A stretch of 64,000 bases of DNA from Caldicellulosiruptor owensensis OL (GTDB lineage: Bacteria; Bacillota; Thermoanaerobacteria; Caldicellulosiruptorales; Caldicellulosiruptoraceae). The notes under the pieces were generated by a model. That model was given only the letters and a program-made list of their open reading frames with translations, made no database searches and was not told the DNA's origin. Each line of letters begins with the position of its first letter. Positions within the stretch are counted from its first letter, which is position 1. The DNA lies in the NCBI RefSeq assembly GCF_000166335.1, contig NC_014657.1, forward strand, positions 798,501 to 862,500, read 5' to 3'. This document shows, one piece after another, positions 46,205 through 55,884 of the stretch. Position numbers and translations under genes: made by a program.

Positions 46205-47299
46205 TTACTCAACCGAACCTTTTAAAACATCTATCATTTCTTCAAGCGAGATTGAATGTCTTAAATTTGCCACATTTTTGGACTCAAGCGCTCTTTTTGC
46301 ATAATATTCAATTCTGTCGCTTGTCAGATTTGGAATAGAATCATTAATAAAAAATCTTACAAACTCAGAAAACTCATCTATACTATCAAACCCCATACAA
46401 TTTAGAACAAAGTTTACTTCCTCTTTTAAATATTTGCTTTCAAGTTTCAAAAAGCTTGAAAGTAAGATTGCATTTGCTCTTCCATGTGGAATGTCGTGGT
46501 AATAGGTAAAGTTATATCCTAAAGGATGAACAATGAGAGTACCAGTCTGTGCAATTATAATTCCACCAATCAATGATATCCATGCAAACTTTTCAAGATC
46601 AGTTTCTTCTAGAGCGTTTTCTTTTAGATTATCTTTTGAACTTTCAAACAGCTTCATGGCTTTTTTAGCATAAGCTTCAATTATGTAATCAGAGGCTTTG
46701 GAAAGGTAGCCTTCTATTACGTGGGAGAGAGCATCAAAAAGGGTATTTACAATAACGTTATATGGCAATGTTAAAAGATATTTATAATCCACAATTGCTA
46801 TTTTCGGAAAAATTAATTCTGATGCAAAGCTCTTTTTGTTTTCAATTGTTTTGATTGTAAGAATTGAGTATGGAGTAACCTCACTTCCTGTGCCACATGT
46901 TGTAGGAATTGCAACTATAGGTAAACACTTTTCAAATTTTGAGTCAAAAAGGTCCTGAGCTTTTAGATTTTTTTCAGCACACAGCACTGCCACTGCCTTT
47001 GATGAATCAAGAGGAGAACCTCCACCAATTCCAATTATAAAGTCTGGCGAAAACTCTCTTGCCAGTTTTGAAACCTCGTCTATTTGTTCTACACTTGGGT
47101 TTTGAGCAATTTTACTGTATATTGAGTATTCAATAGAAAGCTTTTCTAATACAGTTGTTACATCTTCTAAAGAACCGTTCATCAGAGAAGATGGAGAGGT
47201 CACGATAAAAGCTCTTTTGCCAAGCTTGAAAAGTTCTTTATTCTTCAGAACACCTTCTTTTTCAAATATTACTTTTGTGGGTAGAAAAAATTTGCTCAC
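46205..47299 (-). CDS. Iron-containing alcohol dehydrogenase
   Basis: The 364-residue group III enzyme has GIGGGSPLDSSKAVAVL, IPTTCGTGSEVTPYSIL, and the metal ligands around DALSHVIEGYL and HPLGYNFTYYHDIPHGRA. It reduces aldehydes or ketones with NAD(P)H in the cytoplasm. The GTG start has AAGGAGG at 47309-47315 (complement). The C-terminus (DVLKGSVE) is about where the family ends, although the deletion that removed the azoR start lies right behind it, so loss of a few residues cannot be excluded. Confidence 0.88.
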   Translation of the reverse strand: MSKFFLPTKVIFEKEGVLKNKELFKLGKRAFIVTSPSSLMNGSLEDVTTVLEKLSIEYSIYSKIAQNPSVEQIDEVSKLAREFSPDFIIGIGGGSPLDSSKAVAVLCAEKNLKAQDLFDSKFEKCLPIVAIPTTCGTGSEVTPYSILTIKTIENKKSFASELIFPKIAIVDYKYLLTLPYNVIVNTLFDALSHVIEGYLSKASDYIIEAYAKKAMKLFESSKDNLKENALEETDLEKFAWISLIGGIIIAQTGTLIVHPLGYNFTYYHDIPHGRANAILLSSFLKLESKYLKEEVNFVLNCMGFDSIDEFSEFVRFFINDSIPNLTSDRIEYYAKRALESKNVANLRHSISLEEMIDVLKGSVE

Positions 47300-47448
47300 T
47301 TTTTGAGACCTCCTTCAAAATTGCTGTTTTACTTTAAAATAAATTATAGCACATAATTTCTACAAAAGATGTATAAAAACTCACCTTTACAGGAAAGTTA
47401 ATTATAGAAAAAAACTATTTTTTAATATGCAACAGGAGTGATCAGAAT

Positions 47449-47619
47449 ATGTCAAGCAAAGAACAGCAAAGAGCAGTTGCAAAATTGTGTCCGGAGTTTA
47501 ACGATGGTGGTTACTCTCACAAAGGTGATGAAAGATGTGATGTCTGCATTCACTGGGACGGGAAAAAGTGCGATATAAACTATTTTGATAACGTTCTGAC
47601 CAGCATGGACCAGACATAG
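47449..47619 (+). CDS. Small cysteine-rich protein, unknown
   Basis: This 56-residue soluble protein has four cysteines (KLCPEFNDGG, ERCDVCIHWDGKKC), which could hold a metal. ATG 47449 follows CAGGAG at 47433-47438. It lies alone in the gap between the divergent alcohol dehydrogenase and the glp leader. I recognise no named family; the good ribosome site and codon structure support a real gene. Confidence 0.7.
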   Translation: MSSKEQQRAVAKLCPEFNDGGYSHKGDERCDVCIHWDGKKCDINYFDNVLTSMDQT

Positions 47620-47645
47620 AGTTTGTAATGGGTCAAAAATTTTTA

Positions 47646-47674
47646 TTGATTTTTTGATTGAATTGTCTTAAAAT
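47646..47674 (+). promoter_or_regulatory. Promoter of the glycerol-3-phosphate operon
   Basis: TTGATT (47646-47651), 17 bp and TAAAAT (47669-47674) give a start near 47681. The transcript begins 20 nt before the leader hairpin. Confidence 0.65.
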
Positions 47675-47699
47675 AAAGCTTGGCAAGAGATGTGGAGAG

Positions 47700-47744
47700 C
47701 CTGCAAATAGCTTCTTTCAAAGAGAGGCTATTTGCAGGTTTTTT
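47700..47744 (+). terminator. Leader terminator of the glp operon (probable GlpP antitermination target)
   Basis: CCTGCAAATAGC (47700-47711) and GCTATTTGCAGG (47727-47738) form a perfect 12-bp stem followed by six Ts, between the promoter at 47646 and the first operon gene at 47780. GlpP, encoded at 50874-51440, is an mRNA-binding antiterminator of such glp leaders in Bacillus; the link here is inference from the gene pair. Confidence 0.8.
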
Positions 47745-47779
47745 GTTTACCATATTATGAAAAGGGTGATAATAAGAGG

Positions 47780-49213
47780 ATGATTTATGATGCTGTTGTA
47801 ATTGGTGCTGGGGTTGTGGGTATGTCTATTTTGAGAGAACTTACAAGATATGACCTGAAAATCTGTTGTGTTGAGAAAATGGAAGATGTTGCAGAAGGTG
47901 CGTCCAAAGCAAACTCTGGAATAGTGCACGCAGGTTATGACCCAATTGAGGGAACTAAAAAAGCGAGATTTAACATTGAAGGTAACAATATGTTTTCGGA
48001 AATTTGCAAACAACTTGATGTTGAGTATAAAATGATTGGTTCTCTTGTTGTTGCATTTGATGACCATGAAATAAATATATTGGAAGAACTTTTGCAAAGA
48101 GGAAAGAGAAATGGAGTAAAGGGACTGGAGATAAAAGATAGAGAGTGGCTTTTTAAAAATGAACCGAATTTAAGTAAAGAGTTAAAAGCTGCACTTTTTG
48201 CTCCATACTCTGGAATTACGAATCCATATAAGCTGACAATAGCGCTTTTTGAAAATGCTATTCAAAATGGGGCAGAGGTTATTTTTGGTTTTGAGGTTTG
48301 CAGGATAGAAAAAGATGATGATTTCTTTATAGTTCGTTCAGCTGACGGTCGGGTTGTAAGAACCAGGATTTTGATAAACTGTGCTGGTGCGTACGCAGAT
48401 GAAATAAGTAAAATGGTAGGTGCAAAAAACTTTAAGATATATCCAAGAAGAGGTCAATATTATATCTTAGACAAGCCAGAAAAATTGCCAGTAAACAGGG
48501 TGATTTTTCAGGTACCCACAGAAAAGGGAAAAGGAATTTTAGTTGCCCCGACTGTAGATGGAAATGTACTTGTTGGACCAAACTCTGAGTATGTGGATTC
48601 AAAAGATGATACATCAACAACTCAAGAAGGACTCAATGAGATATTTGAAAAGGCAAGGAAAGTATTGCCAAGTCTGAGCAAGAGAGATGTAATAACAATC
48701 TTTTCGGGAATCAGAGCAACGCCAGATACTCATGACTTTATTATTGGAGAAGATGAAAATATCGAAAACTTCATAAACGTTGCGGGAATTGAGTCACCTG
48801 GTCTTACCTCGTCAGTTGCAATTGGAAGGTACGTTGCTGAAATTGTAAGTTGTAAGCTAAACGCAAAAAGAAATCCTAATTTTAATCCTTATAGAGAAGA
48901 TATAAAAAGGTTTTCAGAGCTTTCTGATGAAGAAAGAGAAAAGATGATTAAGCTTAATCCAAGCTTTGGCAACATTGTATGCAGGTGTGAGCTTGTGTCT
49001 GAATATGAAATTATTGAAGCAATAAAAAGAGGTGCAAGGACTGTAGATGGAATAAAAAGAAGAACAAGAGCTGGGATGGGAAGATGCCAAGGAGGATTTT
49101 GTCTACCTCGTGTGATGGATATACTTTCAAGGGAGCTAAAAATTGACAAAACTCAAATAACAAAGTTTGGTAAAAACTCTTATATTCTGACCGAGAAAAG
49201 GTGGGAAGATTGA
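47780..49213 (+). CDS. glpA: FAD-dependent glycerol-3-phosphate dehydrogenase, GlpA-like, with BFD-type Cys domain
   Basis: The 477-residue flavoprotein has VIGAGVVGMSIL (FAD fold), SKANSGIVHAGYD and a C-terminal BFD-like [2Fe-2S] domain with cysteines in VCRCELVSEYEI and GMGRCQGGFC. It oxidises glycerol-3-phosphate to dihydroxyacetone phosphate. ATG 47780 is the start; a frame back to 47732 would pass through the terminator. The two genes downstream complete a clostridial three-gene module (FAD enzyme, NAD/FAD oxidoreductase, DUF1667). Confidence 0.88.
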   Translation: MIYDAVVIGAGVVGMSILRELTRYDLKICCVEKMEDVAEGASKANSGIVHAGYDPIEGTKKARFNIEGNNMFSEICKQLDVEYKMIGSLVVAFDDHEINILEELLQRGKRNGVKGLEIKDREWLFKNEPNLSKELKAALFAPYSGITNPYKLTIALFENAIQNGAEVIFGFEVCRIEKDDDFFIVRSADGRVVRTRILINCAGAYADEISKMVGAKNFKIYPRRGQYYILDKPEKLPVNRVIFQVPTEKGKGILVAPTVDGNVLVGPNSEYVDSKDDTSTTQEGLNEIFEKARKVLPSLSKRDVITIFSGIRATPDTHDFIIGEDENIENFINVAGIESPGLTSSVAIGRYVAEIVSCKLNAKRNPNFNPYREDIKRFSELSDEEREKMIKLNPSFGNIVCRCELVSEYEIIEAIKRGARTVDGIKRRTRAGMGRCQGGFCLPRVMDILSRELKIDKTQITKFGKNSYILTEKRWED

Positions 49214-49214
49214 G

Positions 49215-50480
49215 ATGGAAAAATATAGAGTAGTTATAATAGGTGGTGGACCAGCCGGGCTTGCAGCAGCGTTAGAAAGTTTTAAAAATTTAAAAGGCGA
49301 TAAAAGAGTTCTAATTATAGAAAGAGACAGGTTTTTAGGTGGGATTTTAAATCAGTGTATTCATCCTGGTTTTGGACTTCACTATTTTAATGAAGAGTTA
49401 ACAGGTCCTGAGTATGCCCACAGATTTGTTGAGCAGGTATTAGAAAATCGGATAGGGTATCTTACCGAAACTCACGTGATAGATATAACCTCGGAAAAGG
49501 AGATAGTAGCTGTCAATAAAAAAGGACTTAAGAGGATAAAAGCAGATTCAATTGTGCTTGCAATGGGATGTAGAGAAAGAACAAGAGGTGCTATAATAAC
49601 CCCTGGAACAAGACCTGCAGGTATTTTCACGGCAGGTCAGGCCCAAAGGTTTATAAACATTGAAGGCTACAGGATTGGCAAAAAAGCAGTAATTGTTGGC
49701 TCTGGTGACATAGGTCTTATCATGGCAAGACGTCTTACTTTAGAAGGAATAGAGGTAAAGGCAGTAGTAGAGATAATGCCTTACTCTACAGGGTTAAGGA
49801 GAAACATTGTTCAGTGCTTAGATGATTTTGGGATACCTCTTCTTTTGTCTCATAAGCTTGTCAAAATTCACGGGAAATACAGAGTTGAAGGTGTTACAAT
49901 TGCAAAGGTGGACTCTCAGCTGCAAGAAATTCCGTCAACAGAAAGGTTTATCGAATGTGATACAGTGCTATTTTCTGTTGGGCTGATACCTGAAAATGAA
50001 CTGAGTAAAAAAGCTGGAATTGTTCTTGATATGAGAACAGGAGGTCCAGTTGTTGATAATACATTTTCAACCTCGCAAAAAGGTATATTTGCCTGTGGAA
50101 ATGTTCTTCATGTTCATGACCTTGTTGACAATGTTACAAAAGAAGCACAGACAGCAGGAAGATATGCTGCAATATATTCTCAGCACCCTGAGCTTTTTGA
50201 GGATAACATTCATATAAATGTAGTGGCAAAAGATGGTATAAGATATGTTGTGCCGCAAAAACTAAACAAAAATTTTGTCCAGCCCTTTGTTCTCAGGTTT
50301 AGGGTAGATAATCTTTATAAAGATGCTGTTGTGACTATTTCCAATGCAGGCAAAATTCTTATTGAGGTCAAAAAAAGCATTCTAACACCCGGTGAGATGC
50401 AGAGTATAGAAATTTCACAAAAGATTCTCTCTCAGCTGGATTTTTCTAGTGATATTGTGGTAAGCTTGCAAAACATTTGA
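49215..50480 (+). CDS. NAD(P)/FAD-dependent oxidoreductase of the glycerol-3-phosphate module
   Basis: The 421-residue protein has an FAD motif IGGGPAGLAAALES, NQCIHPGFGLHYF, a second nucleotide-binding motif VIVGSGDIGLIMARRL and GIFACGNVLHVHDLVDNVT. It probably passes electrons from the GlpA-like partner to a carrier such as NAD. It starts 1 bp after the glpA stop with GGGAAGATTGAG as ribosome site. Family members are sometimes named after GlpB or opine/sarcosine oxidase subunits. Confidence 0.85.
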   Translation: MEKYRVVIIGGGPAGLAAALESFKNLKGDKRVLIIERDRFLGGILNQCIHPGFGLHYFNEELTGPEYAHRFVEQVLENRIGYLTETHVIDITSEKEIVAVNKKGLKRIKADSIVLAMGCRERTRGAIITPGTRPAGIFTAGQAQRFINIEGYRIGKKAVIVGSGDIGLIMARRLTLEGIEVKAVVEIMPYSTGLRRNIVQCLDDFGIPLLLSHKLVKIHGKYRVEGVTIAKVDSQLQEIPSTERFIECDTVLFSVGLIPENELSKKAGIVLDMRTGGPVVDNTFSTSQKGIFACGNVLHVHDLVDNVTKEAQTAGRYAAIYSQHPELFEDNIHINVVAKDGIRYVVPQKLNKNFVQPFVLRFRVDNLYKDAVVTISNAGKILIEVKKSILTPGEMQSIEISQKILSQLDFSSDIVVSLQNI

Positions 50481-50507
50481 AAACTAAAAAGGAGAGAAGA
50501 AGCCAGG

Positions 50508-50885
50508 ATGCAGAAAAATAAAGTCACATGCATTCTTTGTCCAAGAGGTTGTACGATTGAAAGAAATGTACAAGGTGAGAAAATTGAATTAAATGGTTTT
50601 GGGTGTAAAAGAGGACTTGAATGGGCAAAAGAAGAGTTTACAAACCCTAAAAGAATTCTTACAACCACACTCCATGTTAAAGATGGTGAGATAGAGTTTG
50701 TGCCTGTTCGAACTAACCTACCTATTCCAAAAGATAATATTTTTGAAGCCATCTTGCTCTTAAAAAACATAGAGGTTGTAGCACCAGTTGAAATAGGGAG
50801 TGTGATTATGAAAAATATTCTTGACACTGGTGCTGATGTTATTGCAACAAGAAGGGTTAGCAAAAAAAACTCATCAAATGATTGA
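50508..50885 (+). CDS. DUF1667 protein (third member of the glp module)
   Basis: The 125-residue protein has CILCPRGCTIE and the later Cys of NGFGCKRG, which probably bind an Fe-S cluster, then the conserved PVRTNLPIPKDN. DUF1667 genes regularly follow glpA-like and NAD/FAD oxidoreductase genes, so it is likely an electron-transfer subunit. Its 3' end overlaps the convergent glpP gene by 12 bp. Confidence 0.88.
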   Translation: MQKNKVTCILCPRGCTIERNVQGEKIELNGFGCKRGLEWAKEEFTNPKRILTTTLHVKDGEIEFVPVRTNLPIPKDNIFEAILLLKNIEVVAPVEIGSVIMKNILDTGADVIATRRVSKKNSSND

Positions 50886-51440
50886 AAAAAGCTCAGGTTT
50901 GCTTGTTGAAATTGCTACAGCACCTGAAGACAAAGCGTGGATTATCTCTTCTTTTGTTTCAATCATACCACCTGCAATGATTGGAACTGTGGTTGAAATA
51001 GCCAACCTTTGTATCGCTTTTGGTATTACACCAGGTAAAACTTCGATTAGTGTTGGCTTAGAGTTTTCTATTATCTTAAGACCGGAGGTTATGGACTGCG
51101 AGTCTATCAAAAATATTCTTTGAACGCAAGGTACAGAAAGAGAAGCAGCATGGTTGATTAAGTTTTGCCTTGTTGATATAATACCATCAGCACCGCAGTT
51201 TATTACAAATTCAATCCCTTTTTCGTCTTTTCCCACACCCTCAATTAGGTCTATGTGGACAAAAACTATTTTGTTTTTCTGTTTTATCATATTAATTTCA
51301 TCTTTTATGGTTAAAATAGAAGAGTGAAGAAGAAAAATGATTTTACACTCAGAATTTATTGCATATTCAAGTATTGCTTTGTCTCTTATAGCTGGTATAA
51401 TAGGATTTTGAATGAGTTTGTCTATTAAATTTTCAATCAT
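50874..51440 (-). CDS. glpP: Glycerol-3-phosphate-responsive antiterminator
   Basis: The 188-residue TIM-barrel-like protein has the GlpP pattern: PIIPAIRD at the start, FLLHSSILTIKDEI, VFVHIDLIEGVGKDE, GADGIISTRQNLI, VQRIFLIDSQS, EVLPGVIPKAI and IIAGGMIETKEEI. It binds glycerol-3-phosphate and glp leader RNA. ATG 51440 has AAAGGAG (complement at 51447-51453); a longer frame to 51482 has no ribosome site. It is transcribed toward the operon it probably controls. Confidence 0.93.
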   Translation of the reverse strand: MIENLIDKLIQNPIIPAIRDKAILEYAINSECKIIFLLHSSILTIKDEINMIKQKNKIVFVHIDLIEGVGKDEKGIEFVINCGADGIISTRQNLINHAASLSVPCVQRIFLIDSQSITSGLKIIENSKPTLIEVLPGVIPKAIQRLAISTTVPIIAGGMIETKEEIIHALSSGAVAISTSKPELFSII

Positions 51441-51520
51441 GAGTATTAGCTCCTTTCGAGAGTTTTTAATATAATTATACACTTTGAAAACAAAATTATA
51501 AAAACGGAGGCAGATAAAAT

Positions 51521-53848
51521 TTGAGCAGCACAGTATCTACAAGAACAATACCAGTGATTCCTCTGCGTGGGCTTGTGGTTTTTCCATACATGATGCTTCA
51601 CTTTGATGTTGGAAGACAGATTTCTCTTAAGGCATTAGAACAAGCTATGGAAAACGACCAGCTTGTTTTGCTTCTTTCTCAAAAAGACCCAAAACAAGAA
51701 GAGCCTACACAAAATGATATGTATCAGTTTGGCACAGTTGCAAAGGTAAAGCAGATGTTAAAACTGCCGAGTGAGACTTCAAGGATACTTGTTGAAGGTC
51801 TCTACAGAGCACGGGTAGTAAGATATTTGTCAACAGACCCATATTTTTTGGTTGAGGTCGAAGAGTATAAAGAAAATGAAATTAAATTAGAAGATGACCC
51901 TGAATTAGAGGCGCTTATAAGGAATGTGGTTGGGGCATTTGAAGAGTTTGCAAGACTTACAAATAAAATTCCACCTGATGCTATTTTGTCTGTCACTACA
52001 ATTCAAAGCCCTGACCAGCTTGCAGATGTTATAGCCGCAAATGTTGTTGTGAAGCTTGAAGATAAACAGCTTTTACTTGAGAAGGTTGACTTAAAAGAAA
52101 GACTTGCAAAGCTATATGAGATGATACTAAAGGAAAAAGAGATAATTGAGATTGAAAGAAAAATTGCTATCAAAGTAAAAAAACAGATTGATAAAACACA
52201 AAAAGAGTATTATTTAAGGGAACAATTAAAAGCAATCCAGAGCGAACTTGGGGAAAAAGATAGTCTTTTCTCTGAAGCCCAGGAATATAGAGAACAGATA
52301 AAGAAATTGGGATTGAGTGAGGAAAGTCTTCAAAAGGTGTTCAAAGAAATAGACAGGCTTGAGAAATTGCCTCCAAACTCACCCGAGGTCGGGGTTATAA
52401 GAACGTACCTCGACTGGATTGTAGACCTTCCATGGAATGTAAGAAGTGATGAGAAGATTGATATAAATGTGGTCAAAAAGGTACTTGATGAGGACCACTA
52501 TGGGCTTACAAAAGTAAAAGAAAGGATACTTGAGTATATTGCTGTAAGGAAATTAAAAAATGATATGAAAGGACCTATTTTGTGTCTGGTGGGACCACCT
52601 GGTGTTGGAAAGACATCAATTGCAAAGTCGATAGCACGTGCACTTAACAGAAATTATGTAAGAATTTCACTTGGTGGTCTTCGGGATGAAGCAGAAATAA
52701 GAGGACACAGGAAAACCTATGTTGGTGCAATGCCAGGGAGAATAATTTATGCTCTTCGTCAGGCAAAGACAAAAAACCCTCTTATACTTTTAGATGAGAT
52801 TGACAAGATGTCGCACGATTTTAGAGGGGACCCTGCATCTGCACTTTTAGAGGTCTTGGACAGTGAACAAAACTTTGCTTTCCGCGACCATTACATTGAA
52901 ATTCCGTTTGATTTGTCTGAGGTAATGTTCATTGCAACAGCAAACACACTTGAGACAATTCCAAGACCTCTACTTGACAGGCTTGAAGTGATAGAGATTA
53001 CAGGGTATACTGAAGAGGAAAAACTTGAGATTGCAAGAAGGTACCTTTTACCCAAGCAGATGGAACAAAACGGGCTTAAAAAATCTCAGTTAAGATGCGA
53101 CCCGGAAGCTATCAGGGATATAATAACATTTTATACACGCGAGTCAGGTGTCAGAAACTTGGAAAGAGAAATTGCAAGGCTTTGCCGACGTGTTGCAAAA
53201 GAAATCTTAGAAGAAAATAAGAAGATGGTGAGAGTTACTAAAAAGAATTTGGAAAAGTATTTAGGTGTTCGAAAATACAAAAGAGATGAGCTGATTGAAC
53301 AGGACAGGGTAGGAATTGTAACAGGTCTTGCATGGACTCCTTTTGGTGGAGAGACGTTATATGTGGAAGCGCTTGTGATGCCGGGAAGTGGGAAATTAGA
53401 ACTGACAGGTCAACTGGGAGATGTTATGAAAGAATCGGCAAAGGCTGCTGTGAGCATTATAAGGTCAAGGGCCAAGGAGCTTGGGATTGACGAGAACTTT
53501 TATAAAGACTGCGATATTCACATTCATGTTCCGGAAGGTGCTATTCCAAAAGATGGACCGTCTGCCGGAATTACAATGGCAACTGCAATGGTTTCTGCCT
53601 TGTCAAAGAGAAAAGTAAGATATGATGTTGCAATGACAGGAGAAATTACTTTAAGCGGCAGGGTTCTTCCAATTGGTGGAGTAAAAGAAAAGGTTTTAGC
53701 AGCAAAAAGAGTGGGTATTAAAAATGTTATCCTGCCTTTTGAAAACAAAAAGGATGTAGATGAACTTGAGGATTACGTAAAAAAAGATATGAACTTTATA
53801 TTTGTAAAGACAATTGATGAGGTATTTGATATTGCAATTGTAAAGTGA
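51521..53848 (+). CDS. lon: ATP-dependent protease La
   Basis: The 775-residue protease has the N-terminal substrate domain ([20 protein letters not shown] split by context), Walker [14 protein letters not shown], Walker [12 protein letters not shown], and a C-terminal Ser-Lys protease domain with S681 ([12 protein letters not shown]) and K724 ([12 protein letters not shown]). It degrades misfolded and regulatory proteins in the cytoplasm. TTG 51521 follows ACGGAGG. It is divergent from glpP, with an 80-bp gap. Confidence 0.97.
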   Translation: MSSTVSTRTIPVIPLRGLVVFPYMMLHFDVGRQISLKALEQAMENDQLVLLLSQKDPKQEEPTQNDMYQFGTVAKVKQMLKLPSETSRILVEGLYRARVVRYLSTDPYFLVEVEEYKENEIKLEDDPELEALIRNVVGAFEEFARLTNKIPPDAILSVTTIQSPDQLADVIAANVVVKLEDKQLLLEKVDLKERLAKLYEMILKEKEIIEIERKIAIKVKKQIDKTQKEYYLREQLKAIQSELGEKDSLFSEAQEYREQIKKLGLSEESLQKVFKEIDRLEKLPPNSPEVGVIRTYLDWIVDLPWNVRSDEKIDINVVKKVLDEDHYGLTKVKERILEYIAVRKLKNDMKGPILCLVGPPGVGKTSIAKSIARALNRNYVRISLGGLRDEAEIRGHRKTYVGAMPGRIIYALRQAKTKNPLILLDEIDKMSHDFRGDPASALLEVLDSEQNFAFRDHYIEIPFDLSEVMFIATANTLETIPRPLLDRLEVIEITGYTEEEKLEIARRYLLPKQMEQNGLKKSQLRCDPEAIRDIITFYTRESGVRNLEREIARLCRRVAKEILEENKKMVRVTKKNLEKYLGVRKYKRDELIEQDRVGIVTGLAWTPFGGETLYVEALVMPGSGKLELTGQLGDVMKESAKAAVSIIRSRAKELGIDENFYKDCDIHIHVPEGAIPKDGPSAGITMATAMVSALSKRKVRYDVAMTGEITLSGRVLPIGGVKEKVLAAKRVGIKNVILPFENKKDVDELEDYVKKDMNFIFVKTIDEVFDIAIVK

Positions 53849-53865
53849 AGGGGGTGAAAGCTAAT

Positions 53866-54480
53866 TTGAAAATCAATCTTTCCAATGCAAGACTTGAAAA
53901 AGTTGCTGTGAAAAAAGAAGACTATCCCCCAATTAAGATGCCAGAGATGTGTATATGTGGAAGGTCAAACGTGGGGAAATCTTCTTTTATAAATGCGGTG
54001 TTCAAAGACAAGCTTGCAAAGGTTGGGTCAACACCTGGTAAAACCCGAACAATCAATTTTTTCAATATAGATAACAAATTCAGGGTTGTGGATCTTCCAG
54101 GTTATGGTTATGCTGAGGTTTCAAAAGAAGAAAAACGAAGATGGAAAAAAATGATTGAGGAATATCTGCTTGAAAGGCAGGAGCTAAAACTTTCTGTTTT
54201 ACTTTTAGATTCAAGGCATCTTCCCACAGAAGATGATAAAATAATGCTGAGCTTTTTTGACAAAAAAGAAATTCCTATAATGATTGTACTAACAAAGTGT
54301 GATAAACTTTCAAATAATGAACTTGCAAAAAATACAGAACTTATTTCAAAAGAACTGGGAATTGAAAAAGAACTATTTTACAAATTCTCTGCTAAATCTG
54401 GTATGGGAGTAAAGCAGGTTCAGTATGCCATAACAAAGTTTATGGAAGAGGCAATATTGCAGGAGAAGGGAAAAAAATGA
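53866..54480 (+). CDS. engB: Ribosome biogenesis GTPase EngB (YsxC)
   Basis: About 204 residues with G1 GRSNVGKSSFIN, G2 region GKTRTINFF, G3 DLPGYGYAEVS and G4 TKCDKL. It helps 50S subunit assembly. TTG 53866 is chosen because AAGGGGGTGA (53848-53857) lies 8 bp upstream; the GTG at 53845 overlaps the lon stop and would lie in front of that ribosome site. The lon-engB order is common in Firmicutes. Confidence 0.95.
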   Translation: MKINLSNARLEKVAVKKEDYPPIKMPEMCICGRSNVGKSSFINAVFKDKLAKVGSTPGKTRTINFFNIDNKFRVVDLPGYGYAEVSKEEKRRWKKMIEEYLLERQELKLSVLLLDSRHLPTEDDKIMLSFFDKKEIPIMIVLTKCDKLSNNELAKNTELISKELGIEKELFYKFSAKSGMGVKQVQYAITKFMEEAILQEKGKK

Positions 54481-54893
54481 GGTACGCACTTATCAGCAGC
54501 TGTCTTATAGGTCTTAACACAAAATATAATGGGACAAACAATTTGAGACAGGAAATTGTTGAAAGATTAAAAAGTGAATATGTTCTTATCCCACTTTGTC
54601 CTGAACAGCTTGGAGGACTTCCGACACCAAGAAATCCTTGTGAGATAAAAAATGGAAGGGTTATAGATACAACAGGTAGAGATTTTACCGATAATTTTTA
54701 TAAAGGTGCTATAGAAGCTTTAAAGCTTGCAAGGTTTTTTGGTGCCCAGATTGCATTTTTGAAGTCTAAAAGTCCTTCGTGTGGTTATGGAAAAATTTAT
54801 GATGGAAGCTTTTCAGGCAGACTGGTTGAAGGAAATGGAATAACAGCGACCATATTAATACAAAACGGTGTAGAAGTAGTCTGTATTGATTAA
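54477..54893 (+). CDS. DUF523 family protein
   Basis: The 138-residue protein has SSCLIGLNTKYNG, LCPEQLGGLPTPR, and FLKSKSPSCGYGKIYDG, the conserved cysteine-containing segments of DUF523. Its function is unknown. Its start overlaps the engB stop (ATGA). Confidence 0.88.
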   Translation: MRYALISSCLIGLNTKYNGTNNLRQEIVERLKSEYVLIPLCPEQLGGLPTPRNPCEIKNGRVIDTTGRDFTDNFYKGAIEALKLARFFGAQIAFLKSKSPSCGYGKIYDGSFSGRLVEGNGITATILIQNGVEVVCID

Positions 54894-54917
54894 GATTATA
54901 GAGGGTGTAAAGAAGAT

Positions 54918-55793
54918 ATGGATTTTAAAGAGATAATTAAATATGACGATTTAATCTCAGTTTTAGACAATTTTTCATACATCACGGGAATCTCAGCAAA
55001 TTTTTTAACAGCTGATAATAAATGGGTTGAAAATAAAAAGAAAGGCACGTGCGAGTTCTGCACCATCATGAAAAACTATTACAAAAATGGTGAAGCGTGC
55101 AGGGAATCTGATTTGAACGGTGCACAGACTGCTCAAAAGAAAAAGGGTATACATGTTTACAGATGTCACATGGGGCTTATTGAGGCTGTTATTCCACTGT
55201 TTTTCAACACAAGTTATATAGGTTCACTTTTTATTGGTCAGATTCTTTTAGAGCCGCCATCAGAAAAGATGTGGGAACAAATTGCAAAAAAATTAGATGG
55301 TCAGCCAGTTGATATACAAAGAGCAAGAGAGAGTTTTTTCAAGCTTACCTTCATTGACCAGGAAAAACTTAAAAGTGTACTTGATATGATGCATATTGTA
55401 GCAAAATATATTATAGATTCTGAGATGATAAGAATTTCTTCACTTTCTTCAATTGAAAGAATAATTGAATACATCAAGAATCATTACATGGAAGAAATAA
55501 CGCTTGATGATCTGGCAAAGATGGTGTACCTGTCACCAACTTACTTGAGTTATCTTTTTAAAAAGCAGCTTGGTGTGACATTCAAGGAATACCTCATCAA
55601 TATAAGGCTCAAAAAATCAAAAGAGCTCATAGAAACAACAGACCTTCCGATTGGAGAGATATCAAAACTGGTAGGGATAGAAGACCAGAACTATTTTAGC
55701 AGACTGTTTAAAAGAAAGTATGGAGTGTCTCCAATGAATTACAAGAAAGATAAATATATTTACGATACATCTAAAAAAAATGCTAATACATAG
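54918..55793 (+). CDS. AraC-type transcriptional regulator with PocR sensory domain
   Basis: The 291-residue protein has an N-terminal PocR ligand-binding domain (about 10-165) with cysteines in GTCEFC, GEACRESD and YRCHMGLIEAVIPL, then two AraC-type HTH motifs (ITLDDLAKMVYLSPTYLSYL and PIGEISKLVGIEDQNYFSRLF). PocR domains bind small hydrocarbon derivatives (family knowledge). Position 92 bp before galT suggests that it could control the gal genes, but no operator is apparent and a terminator separates them. Confidence 0.88.
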   Translation: MDFKEIIKYDDLISVLDNFSYITGISANFLTADNKWVENKKKGTCEFCTIMKNYYKNGEACRESDLNGAQTAQKKKGIHVYRCHMGLIEAVIPLFFNTSYIGSLFIGQILLEPPSEKMWEQIAKKLDGQPVDIQRARESFFKLTFIDQEKLKSVLDMMHIVAKYIIDSEMIRISSLSSIERIIEYIKNHYMEEITLDDLAKMVYLSPTYLSYLFKKQLGVTFKEYLINIRLKKSKELIETTDLPIGEISKLVGIEDQNYFSRLFKRKYGVSPMNYKKDKYIYDTSKKNANT

Positions 55794-55795
55794 AA

Positions 55796-55828
55796 AAGAA
55801 GTGCATTCAAATTGCACTTCTTTTTTTT
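55796..55828 (+). terminator. Terminator between the PocR/AraC gene and galT
   Basis: GAAGTGCA (55798-55805) and TGCACTTC (55813-55820) with flanking AA/TT pairs form a hairpin, followed by eight Ts. Confidence 0.9.
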
Positions 55829-55884
55829 AGAATGAAAATTAGGAAGAAAGGAGAAGAAATTTTATTTGATGTGGGGGAGAAAAA

